Shown: positions 1 through 5,718 of the stretch, piece after piece
Layout of the letters: the number at the start of each line of letters is the position of its first letter
Numbering within the stretch: position 1 is the first letter of the stretch
NCBI GenBank assembly: GCA_029975915.1
Contig: JARKOC010000076.1
Span: 1-24,749, forward strand
Direction: 5' to 3'
DNA: 24,749 nt
Source: Bryobacteraceae bacterium
GTDB lineage: Bacteria; Acidobacteriota; Terriglobia; Bryobacterales; Bryobacteraceae
The notes under the pieces: model-generated
What the model was told of the DNA's origin: nothing
The model's input: the letters and a program-made list of their open reading frames with translations, nothing else
Database searches by the model: none
Position numbers and translations under genes: made by a program

Positions 1-72
1 CTCTTGCCGGATCGTTTCCGCATCCGGCATGTGCGGCAGTGTCGATTCCGGGGTCTTGCTTTCCTCGTTCAT
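1..72 (-). CDS. N-terminal fragment of an unidentified minus-strand gene
   Basis: Reading leftwards from an ATG at 72-70, the minus strand gives an open frame of 24 codons (beginning MNEESKTPES) that leaves the window at base 1. A good ribosome binding site, AAAGGA, lies seven bases before the ATG. The visible residues are acidic and polar with no recognisable domain, so no function can be assigned. It follows a roughly 440-base gap after the last gene of the main gene series, so it probably begins a new transcription unit. The start is well supported; identity is unknown because only the first 24 residues are present. Confidence 0.6.
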   Translation of the reverse strand, partial: MNEESKTPESTLPHMPDAETIRQE

Positions 73-516
73 GGTCGTGTCCTTTCCTCTCGTCTATTCT
101 TTCCTCGACACGCCATTTACACCACTTATCGTACAGACTCCTGTGAATTGCCTAACGTCAATAATAAGCTCTTCCGGAGCTTTGGACAACTGTCTTATTG
201 GGGCGAGCGTCTTCATGTTCCGATCTAGTTGGGGCCTTTCTTACCACGTTCCACCCATCAGAACTGCCTGGGGGGCAACGCCCTCGGTTTGGCCCACCTG
301 CACTAGTCTCGCTCATCTCCGTCCCATACCCCCTCGGCCAGTAGGCCGCCAGTCCACTCCGCCGGGGCGCTTCCCGGCCAACGGCGCGGGGCGGCTGTCA
401 AGAGAGCGCTGCCCAACGTCATGGTGGTTATTGTCTAGGCGAACATCAGCCCAACGAGGCCACCTGGTATCGCCCTTCATGGTGTTCGCCTAGACGTTTG
501 CCGCATGACACATGTT
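73..516. other. Non-coding interval at the left end of the main gene series
   Basis: No convincing gene is visible here on either strand; the open frames lack ribosome sites and protein-like composition. It holds the 5' untranslated region of the leftmost gene, a GC-rich tract around 330-420, and a perfect 13-base inverted repeat at 433-495. I looked for a promoter for the leftmost gene. A TTGACG hexamer is present on the minus strand near 160, but no -10 element sits at proper spacing, so no promoter is called. Confidence 0.6.
433..495. repeat. Perfect 13-bp inverted repeat with 37-bp interior
   Basis: GTCTAGGCGAACA at 433-445 is matched exactly by its reverse complement at 483-495, with 37 bases between. 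It lies just downstream of the stop of the small HTH gene that ends the main gene series. No run of T follows on either strand, so it is not a typical intrinsic terminator. A protein-binding site, a recombination or resolution site, or an RNA hairpin are all possible. Confidence 0.75.
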
Positions 517-765
517 CTACTTCTTTGCCAGTTCCCGAAGTCGCTTCAATTCCGGTTCGCCATCGATAGCTCGCTGCAATGTCGCTCGCGGGATGCCCGC
601 GACAACCTCCATTTCGCGGTATGACATCCCCAACAGAGTCGGGTTTGCCCGCGCCCATTCCATCGCCATCTGACGCGGCGATTTCACCAGATCGATGGTT
701 TGTTGGCGGAGCTTTTCGCCTGTCTCAGGGTTTGTCTCACTTGAGACAGGCTGAGACAGGTCCAA
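517..765 (-). CDS. Small helix-turn-helix protein
   Basis: An 82-residue protein if translation begins at the TTG at 765-763. Residues about 47-66 (MSYREMEVVAGIPRATLQRA) look like a helix-turn-helix: a helix, a short turn after GI, and a recognition helix. This suggests DNA binding, perhaps gene regulation, but no family is recognised. The start is uncertain. The same frame stays open upstream through at least base 900, overlapping the end of the preceding membrane-protein gene, and that extension (for example ATALASRFVELARAG) also looks protein-like. It could begin at a rare ATT near 858, or much further downstream at the ATG that starts MAMEWARANP. A cluster of TGTCTCA half-sites overlaps the first codons of the version given here. 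Confidence 0.6.
   Translation of the reverse strand: MDLSQPVSSETNPETGEKLRQQTIDLVKSPRQMAMEWARANPTLLGMSYREMEVVAGIPRATLQRAIDGEPELKRLRELAKK
721..758. promoter_or_regulatory. Four TGTCTCA half-sites in two nested inverted repeats
   Basis: TGTCTCA occurs at 721-727 and 733-739, and its reverse complement TGAGACA at 742-748 and 752-758. The four half-sites form a symmetric cluster around base 740. They overlap the first codons of the small HTH gene, so they may be an operator for that protein, or the gene may truly start further downstream. Binding is inferred from symmetry only. Confidence 0.45.
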
Positions 766-827
766 TCCCAGGAAAGATTTTCCAGATTCTGGCGTTGGTT
801 GGGCCTGAAGCCCTGCTCGTGCCAGTT

Positions 828-1853
828 CTACGAATCGACTTGCGAGGGCTGTGGCAATGACTTCTGCGAGGCGTTCTCCGCTAAAGGGACAGGGGTTCCC
901 TCCGGGCCTTCTTCGACCAGCAGATAGGGGGTCGGCGCATCCGGAGGCAGTTCGTTCTTGACCCGGTAGCGGCGAGCCAGTTCGCGGACCTCGCGTTCCT
1001 CACTGACGATCCGCCAGGCTTCGAGCAGTTGTTCCCGCCAAAGCTGATCCCGTTCTGCGAGTAGGTCCTCCGTATAGCGGCGGTCGGCGTCGAAGGCGAC
1101 GCGGGCCAGTTCTTCTCCAAACAGGAACACGGCGATCGGAGCGGTGGCCCCAAGTAGGATGGCGAAGTAGACAGGCGTGCTCTGATCGGCCGGCAGTCGG
1201 CTCAGTTCATCGAAGAACTGACCCAGGCTGACATTGTGAGCCACGTCGAGCTTGACGGCCTCGGCAAAAGCCACGGTGTAGATGTTGCCCAGCAGCGCCA
1301 GCGCGAACAGGATCAGGGTCATGGTTGGGCGCTGCATCTCAGGCAGGTTGTGTTCGACGGGAACCTGCCAGCCGCCGTGCTTGCCGATCTTTGGGAACCG
1401 TAAGCCGCCAAACACAAAGACAAAGACCGACCGCACCAGGTAGACCAGAGTGAAAGCCCGACGATCCGTCTTCGATTTGAGGCGGTCGGCTCGGCCTGCA
1501 AAAGCCAGGTAGAGCAAGCCAAACTCGGTCATGAAGATGCCGCCAACCATGACGACCTTCGCCCAGTCTTTGTGAGCGGCTGCCTCGGTGAACGCGGCCG
1601 CGTTTTTGTCGATGCTGACGATCGCTGATCCAAGCAGGACCAGAATCACCCAGAACGGAACCGAGCCGACGATCACGCGGAGGATCACGGCAAGGGCGTT
1701 CATCACCTTGCGGACGCGCCCGGTGATCTCCACATTGCGGGCTTTGGGGTGCAGTAGGTTGAACTCGCGCTGGAACCCTTCGAGGGCCGCAGCGCGAGCC
1801 TCGGCCTCCTCCCTGGCGGTGAGGTCGTAAAGCCGTTTTTCGTCTTGTGTCAT
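828..1853 (-). CDS. Multi-pass membrane protein of unknown function
   Basis: A 341-residue protein with about five hydrophobic segments near residues 52-80, 100-120, 133-150, 177-197 and 227-247, so it should sit in the cytoplasmic membrane. The N-terminal 50 residues and the C-terminal 90 are charged. Residues about 250-300 form a long amphipathic helix rich in Arg and Glu that could be a coiled coil. The ATG at 1853 has a clear ribosome site (AAAGGA) nearly identical to those of other genes in this element. It follows a one-pass protein with a 19-base gap, so the two are probably made together. I do not recognise the family. A role in superinfection exclusion, envelope modification or cell contact is possible, but the sequence does not show it. 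Confidence 0.75.
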   Translation of the reverse strand: MTQDEKRLYDLTAREEAEARAAALEGFQREFNLLHPKARNVEITGRVRKVMNALAVILRVIVGSVPFWVILVLLGSAIVSIDKNAAAFTEAAAHKDWAKVVMVGGIFMTEFGLLYLAFAGRADRLKSKTDRRAFTLVYLVRSVFVFVFGGLRFPKIGKHGGWQVPVEHNLPEMQRPTMTLILFALALLGNIYTVAFAEAVKLDVAHNVSLGQFFDELSRLPADQSTPVYFAILLGATAPIAVFLFGEELARVAFDADRRYTEDLLAERDQLWREQLLEAWRIVSEEREVRELARRYRVKNELPPDAPTPYLLVEEGPEGTPVPLAENASQKSLPQPSQVDS

Positions 1854-1872
1854 GCGCCTATCCTTTCCGGGG

Positions 1873-2490
1873 TCAGTCTGCGAGACGAGCCGCCCCGCAG
1901 TTGGGGCGACGAGTCAGGATGCCAACAGGGAGCACGATATCATCTCCCCGCTCGATGAAAGTCCAGAGGGCAAACCCGATCTGGCAGGTGATGGGTTTGG
2001 CGTCCTCTCCCTGGGGAATGACGTCGATCAGGTAGCGGCTGATCTCCCGCGCGACCCGTTCCTGGCCGAGACCGTGGTCATCAGCTTCTGCGAGGGTGTA
2101 TTCGGGCCAAAAGGGTTCCTGATCAGCCTGGCCGCTGCTGGTGGCTGACCGGAAGTAGGCCCAGCGGTCGGCCAGGTAGCCGCAGAGGTTGACGGGGTTG
2201 CATTCCTCGATCTGGCGTTTGCCGAACCATGTTTGAATACACCGTTGGCCTGTTCCCTCATCCGTGATCTCGTAGGCGTCGGGGGGCATGTCGCTGCATG
2301 AGATTCGATGGTACTGGCGAGGGGTGTAGTTCTCGATCCTGACCTCCCGTTGCCAGTGATGTCGGACCACATCACATACCTGGTCGGTCGTTGGCTCGTA
2401 GACGAGATAGACGCAGGCCAGACCCAGCAGGATCAGGGCCAGAATGCTCATGCTCAGAGACAGCAGGCGCTCTTTCGTTTTGGTGGTCAT
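1873..2490 (-). CDS. One-pass membrane-anchored, cysteine-containing protein
   Basis: A 205-residue protein with a basic start (MTTKTKER) followed by a hydrophobic segment at about 12-31, which reads as a signal anchor. Most of the chain would then face outside the membrane. The exported part has several cysteines (including CSD, RCIQTW, ECNPVNLCGY, TCQIG and NCGAA), an arrangement suited to disulfide bonds. No lipobox with a properly placed cysteine is evident. AGGAG lies five bases before the ATG. It directly precedes the multi-pass membrane protein, and the two may form a membrane complex. No family is recognised. Confidence 0.7.
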   Translation of the reverse strand: MTTKTKERLLSLSMSILALILLGLACVYLVYEPTTDQVCDVVRHHWQREVRIENYTPRQYHRISCSDMPPDAYEITDEGTGQRCIQTWFGKRQIEECNPVNLCGYLADRWAYFRSATSSGQADQEPFWPEYTLAEADDHGLGQERVAREISRYLIDVIPQGEDAKPITCQIGFALWTFIERGDDIVLPVGILTRRPNCGAARLAD

Positions 2491-2589
2491 GGTGACTCCT
2501 ATAGTCGCTGTTATAATCAGCTATGCGGGGAGAGCCTATCGCCCCGCAACGGGTCAACGGGCCAGGAGATCACCCCTGGCTCGTTCTGT

Positions 2590-2850
2590 TTATCGGATGA
2601 CCGATGCCAGCCAGATTGCGGCCTCTGGGAAGTGCTGGACAAGCTGGACGTGGTACGGGGCGAACTCGACCACCTGGCCGGGATACCAGATGCGGGTGTT
2701 GAAACGGGCGACGAGGGCTTCGTCAGTGATCTGAATCAGGGCACCGCCCTCGTGCTGGTAGCGCGGCCCTCTGGGGGTCTCGATTCTCGTGAGCTTGCCA
2801 TTCGCGTCACCCCAATGGCGCGTGCTCGTGTGTCGGGTGGCGGTGGTCAC
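2590..2850 (-). CDS. Small hypothetical protein
   Basis: An 86-residue protein beginning with GTG at 2850-2848, in a GTGA overlap with the stop codon of the preceding gene. GGAGG lies six bases upstream, so translation is probably coupled. The sequence is soluble and mixed, with no cysteine cluster or membrane segment. The middle part (GGALIQITDEALVARF, then WYPGQVVEFAPYHVQLV) looks like short beta strands. No family is recognised. Its place between larger genes of the same unit and its good ribosome site support it as a real gene. Confidence 0.6.
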   Translation of the reverse strand: MTTATRHTSTRHWGDANGKLTRIETPRGPRYQHEGGALIQITDEALVARFNTRIWYPGQVVEFAPYHVQLVQHFPEAAIWLASVIR

Positions 2851-3245
2851 TTCGCGCCTCCGGCCTCAATGGCCTCAATCTCGTGCAGGAACCGGGCATA
2901 GTCGGCAACGGCGACTTCGACGAACCCACAGACCTTCATGGTTTCAATCGTCTTAGTGTGAGACGCCGGTACCTGAAGAGCGGATTCCTTCCCCGGCTCC
3001 GTGCGGATCAGATAGACGTACTGAACTTGCATGGCTTCTCCTTGTCTTGTTCGTATCGCCCGCTCTTCACGGGTCTCCAGTAGCCGCTTGGGACAGGGCA
3101 ATCCCTCGTCAAAACAGGGCAGATTGTCCAGGTATCCCAGTAGCGGCCACACCACACTCTCATAGGCAATCCAGGCCGCGCAATGGCTGACCCCGCCGGC
3201 GACATAGTGATGACAGATCGGCTCAGGCCAGTTGGGATAGCTCAT
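2847..3245 (-). CDS. Hypothetical protein, possibly with an internal second start
   Basis: A 132-residue protein from the ATG at 3245, seven bases after the stop of the Pol X-type gene. The first half is rich in Trp, His and Cys (ICHHYVAGGVSHCAAW, then LPCFDEGLPCPKR), which could bind a metal or simply be a compact small domain. Met 72 (bases 3032-3030) has an excellent ribosome site of its own, AAGGAG five bases upstream, and begins a self-contained 61-residue tail (MQVQYVYLIRTEPGKE). Either there is one protein, or the tail is also made separately. No known family is recognised. A longer in-frame reading up to 3455 is rejected because it would run far into the Pol X-type gene. Confidence 0.6.
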   Translation of the reverse strand: MSYPNWPEPICHHYVAGGVSHCAAWIAYESVVWPLLGYLDNLPCFDEGLPCPKRLLETREERAIRTRQGEAMQVQYVYLIRTEPGKESALQVPASHTKTIETMKVCGFVEVAVADYARFLHEIEAIEAGGAK

Positions 3246-3252
3246 GGCCGAC

Positions 3253-3921
3253 TCAGAACATGGATAGCTGACCCGGTGAGGCCGAGTCGGGTTCGGAAGC
3301 GGCGAGAGTTCCACCCGCTCCACGCCCATAGAACTCCGCCCACAGCCGGGCCGCCGTGCGATCCTGGGGCCGAATGACCGGAATGCCCAGGGCGGCGAAG
3401 TAGTCGGCCTCTTCCGGCGTGGGGATCCGCTGCCCGTTCCGGGTGAGCCAGCCATCCACCTGTTGATAGCCCGCTTTTTTGAGGGCCGTGACGAATGCCT
3501 GACTGAACTCGGAGGGGCCAGTCCTTATGGTCAGAATCGAGCCAAACTGTTCCGCCGTCGTGATGAACAGATCGATCTTCCAGGGAGCATAGACGTTGCC
3601 GATGCTGATCCTTAGCTCCTTATAGCGGTTGCCCCACTTACCCATGACCATCGGGCGATCCGGGTATGCATAGCGAGTGATCAGCCCGTCGCGCTGCAAG
3701 GCGGCCAGCCGGGCGCTCAGTTGATCCGGGTAGACAGCCTCCCCAAACCCCGGCGTGTAGGGCAGGCTGACTGCCACCAGCTCGACGTCGCCCACCTCCG
3801 GCGCAAAACGTCGCAGGCTGCCCGCGATAGCCAGCCGCTGGCAGGCCGGAGCCAGCGCGGCCACGAACTGCTCGACGTGTTTCCGGACGCTGGCAGCCGG
3901 ATGTTTCATTCCAGTGCTCAT
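3253..3921 (-). CDS. Compact DNA polymerase beta (Pol X)-type nucleotidyltransferase
   Basis: A 222-residue protein that matches the palm and thumb of family X polymerases. GSLRR at 34-38 and GDVE at 44-47 form the first metal-binding motif, KIDLFIT at 115-121 carries the third acidic residue (D117), and FGSILTIRTGPSEF at 126-139 resembles the nucleotide-binding strand-turn. PTPEEADYFAALGIPVIRPQDR at the C-terminal side matches the usual Pol X ending. The second catalytic aspartate is glutamate (E47). The helix-hairpin-helix 8-kDa domain and the PHP domain of bacterial PolX are absent, so it is a minimal enzyme. The last residues, GQLSMF, resemble the QL(S/D)LF sliding-clamp peptide. It probably fills short gaps or adds nucleotides to ends or RNA. 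Its start overlaps the methyltransferase stop (ATGA). Confidence 0.8.
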   Translation of the reverse strand: MSTGMKHPAASVRKHVEQFVAALAPACQRLAIAGSLRRFAPEVGDVELVAVSLPYTPGFGEAVYPDQLSARLAALQRDGLITRYAYPDRPMVMGKWGNRYKELRISIGNVYAPWKIDLFITTAEQFGSILTIRTGPSEFSQAFVTALKKAGYQQVDGWLTRNGQRIPTPEEADYFAALGIPVIRPQDRTAARLWAEFYGRGAGGTLAASEPDSASPGQLSMF

Positions 3922-4661
3922 GCAGCCATCCTTTCCAGGGTGTTGATAACCAGGTGTTCGGGATCGAACCGCTGACTGAACAGATCGGGTTGGAAGCTGG
4001 GGCGTTTCCAGTCGAGTTGCCCCATCAGGGTCGGATGCGACCAGGCCAAGTCATTGCGCCAGATGACCCAGACATACTCCTTCATGTCGGTCGTGCTGCC
4101 CTTTGCCGAAACGAAGAAGCTGGGGCGAGTGACCAGGGTCAGGACCGCAACCGGCGCAAGCGGGCGGCAAGTATAGAAGTGGTCATACCTGCCCTGTCCG
4201 GCGTTGAAGCTGGCCGGAAGCAGATACGCCATCCACCCCCCAGGACGCAGGAGGCGCATCCCAAAGCGCACGGCGGCCTCGTCGATGGAATACGGGGGAT
4301 TGCCGATCACCAGGTCAATCCCCAGATCGTCAACGCCCAGGTCTTCGAAGTCCTGGTCGATCTCGGTGAAATCACCGTAGATAACGCGGTTGTAGGCGCT
4401 GTAGTCTGGGGTGATCCCAAATTCGCGCTTCCACCAACGAGCGGACTCCACTAGCTCAACTCCCCAAATTGTGGCGTCGGGGATGATCTGGCGGACTGCC
4501 TGCCCATATACCCCGCCGCCAGCGCCGACGTCCACCACAACGGGGGAGGTCGGGATCGCAGCGCGGGGCAAAGCCTGCACCGTGCGCAGGACGCAGGGCA
4601 GCGGCGACGGATAGAAATCATTCTGGCGGCGGTCTGGGCCACCTGCCTTGAGAATTGGCAT
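3918..4661 (-). CDS. S-adenosylmethionine-dependent DNA (N6-adenine type) methyltransferase
   Basis: A 247-residue class I methyltransferase. DVGAGGGVYG at 44-53 is the SAM-binding motif I, and NPPY at 121-124 is motif IV, typical of enzymes that methylate the amino group of adenine in DNA. The start QNDFYPSPLP at 13-22 resembles the FYPTP-type opening of many phage methyltransferases. No restriction enzyme lies next to it, so it is more likely a solitary enzyme that protects or marks the element's DNA. FQPDLF near the C-terminus faintly resembles a clamp-binding peptide. It is followed by the Pol X-type gene in an ATGA overlap and preceded by a small gene with a 3-base gap. Target sequence cannot be read from the protein. 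Confidence 0.85.
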   Translation of the reverse strand: MPILKAGGPDRRQNDFYPSPLPCVLRTVQALPRAAIPTSPVVVDVGAGGGVYGQAVRQIIPDATIWGVELVESARWWKREFGITPDYSAYNRVIYGDFTEIDQDFEDLGVDDLGIDLVIGNPPYSIDEAAVRFGMRLLRPGGWMAYLLPASFNAGQGRYDHFYTCRPLAPVAVLTLVTRPSFFVSAKGSTTDMKEYVWVIWRNDLAWSHPTLMGQLDWKRPSFQPDLFSQRFDPEHLVINTLERMAA

Positions 4662-4664
4662 GGC

Positions 4665-4937
4665 TCACCACTCCGGATGTCGGAAGAAACCCAGGACGGG
4701 ACGATCCGGGCGGTATTTGACCCAGGGAGCCTCATACCGGATCGGCAGGGCTTCGTCGGGGGGAAGATCAATCAGGCGGGTATGCTCGACCTGTACCCAC
4801 GCAAAGACCTCGGTCTTACTGCCGGCCGTGGCGCACAGGCGGGTTTCTCCCCGATCCTCGACCAAAACAACCTCGGCCCGATAGCCGGACCGAGTCTTGA
4901 GAATGCGGATCAGATAAGCAGGAACGGTATACGGCAT
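4665..4937 (-). CDS. Small hypothetical protein
   Basis: A 90-residue protein starting MPYTVPAYLIRILKTR at the ATG at 4937, five bases after the loader gene's stop codon; GGGGTGA sits just upstream. A longer version from a TTG at 4961 would overlap the loader gene and is less likely. The chain is soluble, with likely beta strands (GYRAEVVLVEDRGETRL) and an aromatic C-terminus (LGFFRHPEW). No domain is recognised. It lies between the helicase loader and the DNA methyltransferase in the same unit, so it may accompany replication, but nothing in its sequence shows how. Confidence 0.6.
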   Translation of the reverse strand: MPYTVPAYLIRILKTRSGYRAEVVLVEDRGETRLCATAGSKTEVFAWVQVEHTRLIDLPPDEALPIRYEAPWVKYRPDRPVLGFFRHPEW

Positions 4938-4941
4938 GGGA

Positions 4942-5718
4942 TCACCCCAGTCGGGGGCCAACCACCGGGACGATGGCGGTCATCTCGTCGATCCGGCGCG
5001 CAATGGCTGGATCGAACGTGACCAGCTCGTCATAGGATTCGTTCGACGTGCAGAACGTCAGAAGGCGCGGCCCCCGATTCAGGTAGCGGGCATTGATAAG
5101 CTGGAACAGCTTCTCTTTAGCCCAGGGGGTGGACTGCTGTTTCCCCAGATCATCCAGCACCAGCACCGGGACAGTCTTGATCTGCTCGAACAGATCGTCA
5201 TACTCGACCTCGGCCCCTGGGGAGTAGGTCGCCCGCAGGTGATCCAGCAGGTCGGGCACGGTGAGAAACAAGGCCGGAAGCCCCTCGGCCATCAGCGCAT
5301 TGACCACGGCAGCCACGAGCCAGGTCTTCCCTGTGCCATTGTTGCCAATCAGGGTGAGACCGAACCGGGATTCGTGGAACGGATTGCCAGGCTCGGTGTA
5401 CTCACGATGCTCCGCGATAGCCTGAGCGATTGCGCGGGCCTGCTGCTGGCTGGCGCTCGGATAGACTTTCATCAGCGCCAATCTGGGGACCATCTCGTCC
5501 AATAGCTGGAACGTGACCCGGCGTAGGGTGGCTGGCATTCGAGATGCCTTGAACCGGCGCTCCAGGCGGTCGGCGATCAGGCGGGTGCCCGCCGCGCACC
5601 AGCAGTCGTACTTGCAGTTGTATCGGGGGTCTTCCGGTGGAACATCCACCATGAACCACCCCAGCTCTCCCCCGCATGGACACTCAGGAGGGGGCGGACA
5701 CTGAGGAGGGGGCGGCAT
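4942..5718 (-). CDS. DnaC-type AAA+ helicase loader
   Basis: A 258-residue loader ATPase. Walker A is GNNGTGKT at 125-132 and Walker B is VLVLDDLGK at 185-193, the pattern of the DnaC/IstB/phage-loader family. TSNES at 225-229 is in the sensor 1 position, and ARR at 240-242 supplies the expected arginines. The N-terminal part has cysteines at 7, 13, 15, 35, 39 and 41, which may bind zinc, as loaders often do. It should place DnaB on origin DNA after the initiator has opened it. The gene directly follows the initiator and overlaps its end. Several starts are possible (5718, 5739, 5793, 5805); 5718 keeps the overlap small, but none has a strong ribosome site, so coupling to initiator translation is likely. 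Confidence 0.85.
   Translation of the reverse strand: MPPPPQCPPPPECPCGGELGWFMVDVPPEDPRYNCKYDCWCAAGTRLIADRLERRFKASRMPATLRRVTFQLLDEMVPRLALMKVYPSASQQQARAIAQAIAEHREYTEPGNPFHESRFGLTLIGNNGTGKTWLVAAVVNALMAEGLPALFLTVPDLLDHLRATYSPGAEVEYDDLFEQIKTVPVLVLDDLGKQQSTPWAKEKLFQLINARYLNRGPRLLTFCTSNESYDELVTFDPAIARRIDEMTAIVPVVGPRLG
5678..5713. repeat. Tandem 18-bp repeat at the initiator/loader junction
   Basis: GGACACTCAGGAGGGGGC at 5678-5695 is followed at once by a copy at 5696-5713 with one change (C to G). On the minus strand the repeat encodes the PPPPQC and PPPPEC steps at the loader's N-terminus, and its left copy contains the initiator's stop codon (5686-5684). It probably arose by slippage. Confidence 0.7.

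Noticed and set aside
73..200. Promoter for the leftmost partial gene
   Set aside because: A TTGACG hexamer is present on the minus strand, but no -10-like box lies at 15-19 bases from it.
3918..4661. Restriction-modification system
   Set aside because: No restriction endonuclease is encoded next to the methyltransferase; the HNH protein is 14 kb away and of homing type.
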